Made by a program: the position numbers and the translations under genes. Below are positions 18,667 to 25,958 of a stretch of 43,346 nucleotides of DNA, piece after piece. This stretch comes from Flammeovirga sp. SJP92. GTDB lineage: Bacteria; Bacteroidota; Bacteroidia; Cytophagales; Flammeovirgaceae. The stretch covers positions 1 to 43,346 of the forward strand of contig NZ_LQAQ01000088.1 of assembly GCF_001583495.1 (NCBI RefSeq), written 5' to 3'. The notes under the pieces are model-generated. The model saw only the letters and a list, made by a program, of their open reading frames with translations, was not told where the DNA came from and ran no database searches. Each line of letters begins with the position of its first letter. Positions within the stretch are counted from its first letter, which is position 1.

Positions 18667-19383
18667 ATGAACACTAACAATTACAGTAAATCTTTCTATT
18701 ATTTTGTAGGGATTGCATTTTTATGGATTCCCATCTTATTTTTTGACTCTCCTTACTTTGATGAATATTTCTTCGATGGGAAAATAATCTCCACAGTATC
18801 TGTTTTAAGCATATTTGTCATCATATTCTTCTTGTCGTCATTACGTATTCGATTTTTAATGACAGTCATGGTGCCTTTGTCATGGTTAGGTGAAATGTTG
18901 TGTTGTGTATGGATGGATATGTATGATTACAGAGGTGGACAAATTCCGATGTATGTGCCCTTTGGTCATGCTGTAATATTTGCATTGGGATGGAATATTA
19001 CTCAAAAAAGCCCAATTCTTGCCAACGCCCTTCAATTCAAAAAATGGATGATGGGTTTTTATATTTTACTTTTCGCAGTAGTAATTTTATACTTCAAAGA
19101 CACATTGAGTTTAGCCCTAGGAACATTATTCTTCTGGGCCTTATGGAGAAGAAATTACATGCCCTTTTACCTTGTAATGAGTGCATTGGTGTTATATTTG
19201 GAAATAATCGGAACGTATTACGGAGTATGGAAATGGGATAAAAAACAGTGGATCTTCCAAACTGTCAACCCACCCATAGGAGCCATGTTTATTTATATTG
19301 GCGGTGATATGATTTTAGGCAGATTATGCAGGTATTTGTTAAAGGTTCTAAGGAAAAGAAAGGTCGTTTATGTGAGAAATTAA
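18667..19383 (+). CDS. Multi-pass membrane protein of unknown function
   Basis: A 238-residue protein with about six to seven hydrophobic segments. Polar conserved-looking motifs sit in or between the helices: GEMLCCVWMDMYDYRGGQ, YVPFGHAVIFALGW, EIIGTYYGVWKWD and NPPIGAMFIYIGGD. The arrangement of Glu, Trp and NPP-G motifs in a small multi-helix protein is seen in several integral membrane enzyme families, including carotenoid-modifying ones, but I cannot assign one. The C-terminus is strongly basic (KVLRKRKVVYVRN), which suggests it lies inside the cell. It is followed at 19.44 kb by one copy of the dispersed two-hairpin element. Confidence 0.65.
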   Translation: MNTNNYSKSFYYFVGIAFLWIPILFFDSPYFDEYFFDGKIISTVSVLSIFVIIFFLSSLRIRFLMTVMVPLSWLGEMLCCVWMDMYDYRGGQIPMYVPFGHAVIFALGWNITQKSPILANALQFKKWMMGFYILLFAVVILYFKDTLSLALGTLFFWALWRRNYMPFYLVMSALVLYLEIIGTYYGVWKWDKKQWIFQTVNPPIGAMFIYIGGDMILGRLCRYLLKVLRKRKVVYVRN

Positions 19384-19443
19384 TTATTATGATTAGTCAA
19401 TAAGAGATCTATCTAATTGTCTCAATCGCATAAAGCCTCCAAC

Positions 19444-19515
19444 TGTTCGTGATGTCAAGCCGAAAGGCGTCATTACGAATTTTAGAATTGTATAAGTTTG
19501 AAACTTATAACAATA
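19444..19515. repeat. Dispersed two-hairpin element, copy 1
   Basis: Hairpin A: TTCGTGATG (19446-19454) pairs with CATTACGAA (19471-19479) through nine positions including one G-T, and encloses an inner GCC-GAAA-GGC stem-loop. Hairpin B: TATAAGTTTGAAACTTATA (19491-19509), 9-bp arms. It has the same layout and similar spacing as four copies at 41.7-43.3 kb, where the stem bases differ but pairing is kept. It lies between two hypothetical genes. Confidence 0.7.
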
Positions 19516-19603
19516 AAATATATCCATGATTTCTTAAGTGAAGGATCAAAAACAAAACAGTAAATAACTAATTGAAAACGTAATCTAAGAACTATTAGAA
19601 AAT

Positions 19604-20017
19604 ATGAAGAGTAATGAAGTTAGTACGATGATATTTGAGGCTTTAGAATATCTGGCGCCAATAAAAACGCCTTTGGTGGATATGCTTTCAGGAAAAAATA
19701 TTTATGGCCGCCCTCCATTTCTTAGATTTAGATTTGATATTCCAGATGAAAATGACGAATTATATATAAAGGTTGAAAATATAATAAGTAATTATCATGG
19801 GAAATTGAAATGGATCTTGATTAGACGGAAAAATAATTATTTCTTGATGCCTTTTCTTTTATCAAAATACATAGATTCACCTTCATTTCTTAAGCAAGGT
19901 TTCCTTTCTCATGAACTGGGGGAATTTAAGTACAAAGAGATTATTGACCAGGCAATTGATGATATTCCACTTCTAGCTAGTTTGATCATTGAAAAATCAA
20001 ATATATCAGGTCAATAA
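19604..20017 (+). CDS. Hypothetical protein
   Basis: Not recognised. A 137-residue soluble protein, moderately charged, with an N-terminal helix (SNEVSTMIFEALEYLA), a strand-rich middle (LRFRFDIPDENDELYIKV, LKWILIRRKNNYFLM) and a C-terminal helix. It overlaps no neighbour. A hypothetical membrane-protein gene starts four bases after its stop, so the two are probably co-transcribed. Size, orphan character and position beside the dispersed repeat resemble the small genes of the second island. Confidence 0.6.
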   Translation: MKSNEVSTMIFEALEYLAPIKTPLVDMLSGKNIYGRPPFLRFRFDIPDENDELYIKVENIISNYHGKLKWILIRRKNNYFLMPFLLSKYIDSPSFLKQGFLSHELGEFKYKEIIDQAIDDIPLLASLIIEKSNISGQ

Positions 20018-20020
20018 CTG

Positions 20021-20263
20021 ATGAAAAGAGAACTTATCAAATCACTCATCATTACAGTTCTAATTATTGTAATCATTCTGATTGGAGACATATTTCAAGT
20101 TCCTTTTCTAAGTGACTTTTTCTTTTACTTAGTTATTTTACCATCAGCGTATAGTTTTTCAGAAGGGCCTTTAATAGGCACAATTATTTACTTAGAACCG
20201 TTTATTCTATGGGGAATTATTTTTCTTTATAGTATTTTCTCAACTAAATTGAATATTCAATAA
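20021..20263 (+). CDS. Small hypothetical membrane protein
   Basis: Not recognised. An 80-residue protein with two or three hydrophobic segments (SLIITVLIIVIILIGDI, FFFYLVILPSAYSF, FILWGIIFLYSIFS) joined by short loops. It starts four bases after the preceding gene stops and ends 13 bases before the uracil-DNA glycosylase gene. That makes a compact three-gene unit. Confidence 0.55.
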   Translation: MKRELIKSLIITVLIIVIILIGDIFQVPFLSDFFFYLVILPSAYSFSEGPLIGTIIYLEPFILWGIIFLYSIFSTKLNIQ

Positions 20264-20276
20264 CCCAAAAAATATA

Positions 20277-20858
20277 ATGGACTCAGCTGAACTATTATTA
20301 AATGAAATTATCAACTCGGATATCTGTAGAGGATGTGAGCCTCCAAATTCAAAACCACTATTGAATTTTTCATCAAAATCTAAAATACTGATTGTAGGTC
20401 AAGCCCCAGGAGTTAAAGCCATTGAATCAGGAATTCCCTGGAATGATGCAAGTGGGAGAAGGCTAAGAGAATGGATGGGTATATCGAATGATGATTTTTA
20501 TGATAAGGAAAAAGTAGCCATTGTACCCATGGACTTCTGTTTTCCTGGTAAAGGAAAATCAGGTGATTTACCACCACGACCGATATGTGCTCAGAAGTGG
20601 TTGCCAAAAATCATGAAAGAGCTCAAAAATGTAGAGTTCACCCTCTTAATAGGGCAGTATGCACAAAAACACTTTCTTGGCGAACTCAGAAAACCCAACT
20701 TAACCTCTACAGTCAAAAATTGGAGGGAATATTACCCAAAATATTTTGTGATGCCTCATCCTTCTCCAAGAAACAATATTTGGCTAAGAAAAAACGAATG
20801 GTTTGAAGTTGAATTATTACCTGTTTTGAAAAGTGAGATAGAGAAGATATGCTATTAA
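20277..20858 (+). CDS. Uracil-DNA glycosylase family protein (family-4-like, Fe-S)
   Basis: Uracil-DNA glycosylases remove uracil from DNA in base-excision repair. The 193-residue protein shows motif 1 as VGQAPGVKA (residues 40-48) followed by SGIPWNDASGRRLREW. Motif 2 is MPHPSPRNN near residue 160, including the catalytic-loop His. Cysteines C17 and C20 (CRGC), C88 (MDFC) and C104 (RPIC) match the CxxC ... C-x15-C pattern that holds the [4Fe-4S] cluster in family 4 enzymes. Family 4 usually has GEAPG; here the position is Gln, so this is a divergent subgroup of COG1573 whose exact substrate is uncertain. It is last of three closely spaced genes. Confidence 0.8.
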   Translation: MDSAELLLNEIINSDICRGCEPPNSKPLLNFSSKSKILIVGQAPGVKAIESGIPWNDASGRRLREWMGISNDDFYDKEKVAIVPMDFCFPGKGKSGDLPPRPICAQKWLPKIMKELKNVEFTLLIGQYAQKHFLGELRKPNLTSTVKNWREYYPKYFVMPHPSPRNNIWLRKNEWFEVELLPVLKSEIEKICY

Positions 20859-21011
20859 TAGTTGATGTTGAAAAATGCTGGTTTAAACCTGAAGCAAAAT
20901 GAAGTTGTATACTACATGATTGATTTTCATAGCAATATTAAGAAGCTGACAAATATTTAATTCAAAAGCCATGAGCAATTGTAAATCAATTTTACTTCAA
21001 TTAAAGAAATA

Positions 21012-21599
21012 GTGAAAAAGGGCGAATACAATCTTGCATACAATAAATATCATAATTCATATTATGAGTATTCAAACTATTTAGGGGGGGATATTCTTGA
21101 AAAGAACAAACTATGTAAAGCAGTTGAGCATAACTTAGATAATACAATCAATAGTTATTTGACGTATATTTCTTCCAGCCATATCAACCCTCGCCAAGAC
21201 TTTATTTTAAGATTAAAGAGGGCAATAAAAAGTAAAGATCTTTATGCTCTGCGTTTTCTACTGTTTCTAACAGAAAAGTTAGATCTAGAAGATTTGAGTG
21301 ACGAATTTGTACAAGTAATTAAAATATTTGAGATAGATAAAGAACTGAACAATCTAGAGTTATCTGTCATTGAGTGGATAATTGAATATTGGTTAGAATT
21401 TGATAATCATATGGTAATAGACTCTTTGAAACACATTTATTTTATAAAACCTACTAATTATCTAAGCCTTCATATTAAGTCATTAACACTGTTGTCTTCA
21501 ATAGCAACAAAGGAAGCTGTTGAAGTTATAACCATGTATTTGAATCACCCAGAAGAGTACATCCGTGAAGAAGCTGAAGAGTGTTTGAAATATATATAA
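21012..21599 (+). CDS. HEAT-repeat-like hypothetical protein
   Basis: A 195-residue, mostly helical cytoplasmic protein with no signal peptide. The last segment (IATKEAVEVITMYLNHPEEYIREEAEECLKYI, residues about 164-195) has the paired-helix pattern of a HEAT-like repeat, and earlier helices look like diverged repeats. Such proteins mediate protein contacts, and some serve as immunity proteins to secreted toxins; that role is only suggested by the island context. The start is GTG at 21012, since a stop codon at 20982 closes the frame upstream and no in-frame ATG precedes it. The gene ends just before the 23-bp repeat array. Confidence 0.55.
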   Translation: MKKGEYNLAYNKYHNSYYEYSNYLGGDILEKNKLCKAVEHNLDNTINSYLTYISSSHINPRQDFILRLKRAIKSKDLYALRFLLFLTEKLDLEDLSDEFVQVIKIFEIDKELNNLELSVIEWIIEYWLEFDNHMVIDSLKHIYFIKPTNYLSLHIKSLTLLSSIATKEAVEVITMYLNHPEEYIREEAEECLKYI

Positions 21600-21694
21600 G
21601 TGAAGGATATTTTCAGGTCCCTCACAGTTTGTAAGTATCAACCTGTAGGCGTCTGAACATCCGTACGTGCCAGCATGTACGACGGATACATCTA

Positions 21695-22016
21695 CTGGTG
21701 GGAGTCGTCCCATACTCATGGGAAAGAGGGTCTCATAGTCATGGGAAAAGGTGTCCCTTCTATATGGGAAACCCTTTCCCATGTATAGGGGAAAGAGTTT
21801 CACCTTCTAGCCTCCAGTTTGACACTTGCACCAATGGAACCAAAAACTCTTGTGGAGTACACTATTCACCGTACACACTGTACGGTGTATAGTGTACAAG
21901 CAGTACGGTGAATAGCGAACGGTGTGTACGGTGGGTAGTGTACGGATAGTATGGGCAGGTAATACACCCTGTATCGGGAAGAAGCATCTACATAGTAAGG
22001 GTGAAATGTTCGACAT
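21695..22016. repeat. Degenerate 23-bp tandem-repeat array (about 14 units)
   Basis: A strict 23-base period runs through a gene-free, relatively GC-rich stretch. ATGGGAAA begins at 21718, 21741 and 21764, with GGGGAAA in register at 21788 and ATGGAA at 21834. GTACGGTG begins at 21880, 21903 and 21926, GTATGGGC at 21949, TATCGGGA at 21972 and GTAAGGGTG at 21995. Both motif groups keep the same 23-base phase. The second halves of the early units also agree (GTCCCATACTC, GTCTCATAGTC, GTCCCTTCTAT, TTCCCATGTAT). An 18-bp inverted repeat with one mismatch (arms 21858-21875 and 21879-21896) lies in the middle. Units have diverged strongly, and there are no spacers as in CRISPR. Confidence 0.7.
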
Positions 22017-22075
22017 TATTTGACCTAAACCAAACTAAAAATTCACTATATTTACCCTATAAGCGAACAACATCA

Positions 22076-22198
22076 ATGTGTACTTTACATTATGTCAGTA
22101 CTTTGGATACCAGAGAAGCAAACGGAAAGAAGGAAGGTATTGAAATAGGTACTGGTTTGACAATTGCTGAAGTAAAAGAATTGTTTGAAAATCGATAG
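22076..22198 (+). pseudogene. Possible C-terminal remnant of an Rpn / PD-(D/E)XK-type nuclease
   Basis: The last 35 codons read REANGKKEGIEIG then LTIAEVKELFENR. This resembles the C-terminal tail of recombination-promoting nuclease / PD-(D/E)XK transposase proteins, which end in Glu-Gly-rich repeats and a short GLSIEEIAKL-type helix. The upstream part runs into the 23-bp array and has no coding character (first ATG at 22076), so the catalytic domain is missing. This rests on a short, low-complexity match. Confidence 0.3.
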
Positions 22199-22285
22199 TT
22201 TTTTGAATAACATAAAACATGATGGTACTACAAAATGCTATGATTTCATTCATCTATATGTCAAATTAACTTTAAGGGTAGGAAT

Positions 22286-23386
22286 ATGAATTTCAACATT
22301 TTCAACTTCTTGAGTATTATGGGGGCTATTCAAGGAGTCTTTTTTTCATTGGTCATATTATTTCTGCAGAGAGGAAGGAAAATCTCAAATTACTTGCTTT
22401 CAGCATTGATTGCCTGCATTGCGGTAACTATGGGACGTCATGTGTTGTCCGATATGCAAGTTCTACAACAGCACCCCTTATTAGAAAGTGTCCCCTTGAC
22501 CTACCTGTTATTGATTGGTCCATTGCTTTTTTTATATACAAAATCAATCTGTACCCCCAATTATTCATTTGATTTTCAGTCGGCCAAACATCTTCTGCCT
22601 GCTTTTATATTTTTCATTGCCAGAGTGATCAATCTTTTAGATCAGTTTTATTTTGAAGTGGGAATTTTTGAAGTATTCAACGGTTATGGAAAATTTGAAG
22701 TGATTGTAGGAGTAATTTCTATGAGTATTTATGCTTTTATGACTTTTAGAACTATCAATCGTGAAGAGGAAATCTCTGATGCTGATGTGCAGAATAGGAT
22801 TTGGATGAAAAAAATTATCTATGGGTGGGCTATTGGGTGGATATTATTTGCCTTACTGACTTTTATAGACCTGTTTTTCTTTGCATATGAAAGACCTTAT
22901 TCAGATTACTATATCTTATTCCTTTATTTGGCTTTTGTAATCTATTGGCTAGGAATGAAAGGCTTTTATGAACGGATCACACATTTTACAAAAGAGATGA
23001 AGGAAGAAGAAAATGAGCGTACTTTCAAGACCACAATTCTTCAAAGTGATATGGAAGTTTTACAAACGGTGATGGAAGGAGAGAAGCTATACCTTGATCC
23101 AGAATTAAATCTTGAAAAACTATCATCGAAAGTAGGTTTCCCAACCAAGAAAGTTTCGGTTATCCTTAATCAAGGATTTGAAAAGTCATTTTACCATTTT
23201 ATCAATACATACAGAGTAGAAGAATTTAAAAAGAGAATTTCTGAAAATCAAAATCAGACGTTGTTGAATATTGCCTATGACAGTGGTTTTAATTCCAAGT
23301 CAACTTTTAACTATATCTTCAAAAAAGAAACAGGAGAAACACCTTTGCAATACAAAAAGAGAATAAAGGGAAAAATGTCCCTCTAA
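22286..23386 (+). CDS. Membrane-anchored AraC-family transcriptional regulator
   Basis: A 366-residue regulator with about seven transmembrane helices (residues 8-225) and a cytoplasmic C-terminal AraC-type DNA-binding domain (about 265-360). The first helix-turn-helix reads LNLEKLSSKVGFPTKKVSVILNQ; the second carries the family signature SGFNSKSTFNYIFKKETGETP, then LQYKKR. Bacteroidota have many such one-component sensors, in which the membrane part is thought to sense an envelope signal. It is a single-gene unit without an adjacent operon on either strand, so its targets are unknown. Confidence 0.9.
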   Translation: MNFNIFNFLSIMGAIQGVFFSLVILFLQRGRKISNYLLSALIACIAVTMGRHVLSDMQVLQQHPLLESVPLTYLLLIGPLLFLYTKSICTPNYSFDFQSAKHLLPAFIFFIARVINLLDQFYFEVGIFEVFNGYGKFEVIVGVISMSIYAFMTFRTINREEEISDADVQNRIWMKKIIYGWAIGWILFALLTFIDLFFFAYERPYSDYYILFLYLAFVIYWLGMKGFYERITHFTKEMKEEENERTFKTTILQSDMEVLQTVMEGEKLYLDPELNLEKLSSKVGFPTKKVSVILNQGFEKSFYHFINTYRVEEFKKRISENQNQTLLNIAYDSGFNSKSTFNYIFKKETGETPLQYKKRIKGKMSL

Positions 23387-23604
23387 TGATTTTATATATC
23401 GCTCTTCAACCTAAAACCAGCCAATTTTTGTCATTTAATTGAAAATAGATTTAAATTTTAAATGATTCTCCGTTTTTTTCAAAATCAATCCTCCTACTTC
23501 CAATAAAATCTATTATTTTCGCCTTTTGAAATTGTGCAGTAATGTATGGTAACCGAAGGGGTTTTCGGTTATGCATTTCTGACGTTGAGCAAAAAACAAT
23601 CAAA

Positions 23605-25359
23605 ATGCAAATTCTTAGCGAACAAGAAGTACTCCGTAGAGAAAAGAGACAACAGTTGATGGACTTGGGCATTGACCCATATCCAGCGGAAAAGTTTGAT
23701 GTAAACGTTTCAGCAGCACATATTCTTAAGAATTTTGAGCGTCGTCCAAATGATTATGGTACGATCTCAATTGCTGGACGTATTATGAGTGTTCGTGCGA
23801 TGGGTAAGGCAGCATTTGTTGAATTACAAGATGCCTCTGGTCGTATTCAAGTTTATGTAAATAGAGATGAGATCTGTCCTGGTGAGGATAAGACTTTATA
23901 TAATACGGTATTTAAGAAGCTTTTAGATAGAGGTGATTTTATCGGTATTGAAGGTTTTGTTTTCAAAACAGAAGTAGGCGAAATCACAGTACACGCAAAA
24001 TCACTTAAAGTTTTATCAAAAGCCTTAAAACCACTTCCTGCCGTTAAGGTAACGAAAGACGCTGATGGAAATGAGACAATGCACGATGCATTCTCTGATC
24101 CTGAGTTAAGATACCGTCAACGTTATGTGGATTTAGTAGTAAATAAAGACGTTAAAGATACTTTTATCAAAAGAACAAAGATCATTAACGCAATGCGTAA
24201 CTTCTTCAACGACCACGGTCACTTAGAAGTAGATACGCCAGTTTTACAAGCAATCCCAGGTGGTGCGGCGGCAAGCCCGTTCATTACACATCACAATGCT
24301 TTGGATATTCCATTGTATTTAAGAATTGCCAACGAATTATATTTGAAAAGATTAATCGTAGGTGGTTTTGATGGTGTATATGAGTTCTCTCGTAACTTCA
24401 GAAATGAAGGTATGGACAGAACACACAACCCTGAGTTTACAGCCGTTGAGATCTATGTAGCTTACAAAGATTACAACTGGATGATGGAATTTACTGAGCA
24501 ATGTTTAGAGCACGTAGCAATTGCTGCAAACGGTTCTACAGATGCTAAAGTTGGAAACAACGAAATTTCATTCAAAGCACCATACCGCCGTGTAACTATG
24601 GCTGAGGCGATCATGGAACATACAGGTAAAGATATCAACGGCAAATCTGTTGAAGAATTACGTGTATTCTGTGACGAGTTAGGTATCGAGCATGATGAAA
24701 CAATGGGTAAAGGTAAATTAATCGATGAGATTTTCGGTGAGAAATGTGAGGGTAACTATATCCAGCCAACATTCATTACTGATTATCCTGTTGAGATGTC
24801 TCCTTTATGTAAGCGTCATAGAGACAATCCTGAATTAACAGAGCGTTTCGAGTTGATGGTCAATGGTAAAGAGGTTGCGAATGCTTACTCTGAGTTGAAT
24901 GATCCAATCGATCAAAGAGAGCGTTTTGAGGAGCAAATGAAGCTAATGGAAGCAGGAGATGACGAAGCAATGTTCATCGACCAAGACTTCTTAAGAGCAT
25001 TAGAATACGGTATGCCTCCAACATCAGGTTTAGGTATCGGTATCGACCGTTTAGTAATGATGTTGACGGACAATGCTTCTATCCAAGAAGTATTATTCTT
25101 CCCTCAAATGCGTCCTGAAAAATGGCCTGTAGCTTCTTCGGAACAAGAGTGGGCGGCAATCGGTGTTGAGAAAGATTTGATTAACGTGATGCACAAATTA
25201 GGTTTCTATATGATTTCTGACCTTGCTGATAAAGCAGTAGGTAAATTGATGAATGACTTCATCGGTATGAAGAAGAAATTGAAGCTGAAGCAAATCCCTA
25301 ACCCTTCAAAAGACGCGGTTCAAGGATGGATTGACAAGGCTGCAGAAGCCAACAACTAG
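23605..25359 (+). CDS. lysS: Lysyl-tRNA synthetase, class II
   Basis: LysRS charges tRNA-Lys. The ATG at 23605 ([18 protein letters not shown], 584 residues) is preferred; the frame is open to 23542 but that stretch is not family-like. The OB-fold anticodon-binding domain is at about residues 35-140. The class II core follows with motif 2 [15 protein letters not shown] and motif 3 [13 protein letters not shown], and [13 protein letters not shown] comes next. Most bacterial LysRS end soon after motif 3; this one carries about 80 extra residues ([18 protein letters not shown] to KAAEANN), a tail known from Bacteroidota enzymes that resembles a helix-hairpin-helix module. A small hairpin (AACCGAA/TTCGGTT, 23550-23570) lies in the leader. 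Confidence 0.95.
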   Translation: MQILSEQEVLRREKRQQLMDLGIDPYPAEKFDVNVSAAHILKNFERRPNDYGTISIAGRIMSVRAMGKAAFVELQDASGRIQVYVNRDEICPGEDKTLYNTVFKKLLDRGDFIGIEGFVFKTEVGEITVHAKSLKVLSKALKPLPAVKVTKDADGNETMHDAFSDPELRYRQRYVDLVVNKDVKDTFIKRTKIINAMRNFFNDHGHLEVDTPVLQAIPGGAAASPFITHHNALDIPLYLRIANELYLKRLIVGGFDGVYEFSRNFRNEGMDRTHNPEFTAVEIYVAYKDYNWMMEFTEQCLEHVAIAANGSTDAKVGNNEISFKAPYRRVTMAEAIMEHTGKDINGKSVEELRVFCDELGIEHDETMGKGKLIDEIFGEKCEGNYIQPTFITDYPVEMSPLCKRHRDNPELTERFELMVNGKEVANAYSELNDPIDQRERFEEQMKLMEAGDDEAMFIDQDFLRALEYGMPPTSGLGIGIDRLVMMLTDNASIQEVLFFPQMRPEKWPVASSEQEWAAIGVEKDLINVMHKLGFYMISDLADKAVGKLMNDFIGMKKKLKLKQIPNPSKDAVQGWIDKAAEANN

Positions 25360-25393
25360 ATAAAAATACTACCATCAGTAGTTGATTATATTG

Positions 25394-25424
25394 AGCTACC
25401 TTCAGCAATGAAGGTAGCTTTTTT
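25394..25424 (+). terminator. Rho-independent terminator of lysS
   Basis: AGCTACCTTC pairs perfectly with GAAGGTAGCT around a 6-base loop and runs into six T. The stem covers the first ATG of the next frame (25408), which argues for a later start of that gene. Confidence 0.9.
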
Positions 25425-25476
25425 GTTTTTAGCAAAAAAACAATTCGTATCTTCAATCTATAAAACTATTACAAAC

Positions 25477-25779
25477 ATGATATTAGAAATGGCAACCCTT
25501 CAGGTAAAAGAAGGGATGGAAGAACAATTTGAGATTGACTTCAAAACGGCTGGTCAATACATCAGTTCAATTAAAGGGTATCAAGGACATACTTTGAAAA
25601 AATGCCTGGAACACAAAAATAAATACCTCTTACTTGTTCATTGGGATTCAGTGGAAGCACATGAAATTGGTTTCAGGAAATCAGATGTTTATTTGAAATG
25701 GAAGGAACTTTTACACCATTATTATGAGCCTTTTCCGGAAGTAGAGCATTATTCTACAGTTTTGGATAATAGTTTATAG
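25477..25779 (+). CDS. Antibiotic-biosynthesis-monooxygenase (ABM) domain protein
   Basis: A 100-residue cytoplasmic protein of the dimeric ferredoxin-like ABM fold. The start at 25477 (MILEMATLQVKEGMEEQFE) is chosen because the upstream ATG lies inside the lysS terminator; 25489 is also possible. The pattern is that of the family: first strand, helix KEGMEEQFEIDFKTAGQYI, GYQGHTLKKCLEHKNKYLLLVHWDS, helix, and the C-terminal strand FPEVEHYSTV. Such proteins include heme-degrading and quinol-oxidising enzymes, but most have no assigned reaction. It is a stand-alone gene. Confidence 0.75.
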   Translation: MILEMATLQVKEGMEEQFEIDFKTAGQYISSIKGYQGHTLKKCLEHKNKYLLLVHWDSVEAHEIGFRKSDVYLKWKELLHHYYEPFPEVEHYSTVLDNSL

Positions 25780-25958
25780 TATAAATTCGTTCTTTTAGAA
25801 AATATTGAATAACTTATATTTCGTAAACAAAATTTAATAACCAAGCGTAAAATTATTTTATCAACAAAACTAATTATTATATGTAAAACAGTGTCTAATC
25901 AATTTTCCTAACTAATTATATTAAATAATAAGCTTAAAGCTTCAATAACTCTTAAATA

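Noticed and set aside
21695-22016. CRISPR array
   Set aside because: The 23-base units follow each other without spacers, are strongly diverged, and no cas gene is in the window.
21498-22016. Protein-coding frames across the 23-bp array (21498-21803 minus, 21698-21892 plus, 21807-22016 minus)
   Set aside because: They arise from the repeat itself, overlap each other on both strands and have no coding character.
25408-25476. Upstream start for the ABM-type protein
   Set aside because: That ATG lies within the lysS terminator stem, so it would not be in the downstream transcript as a free start.
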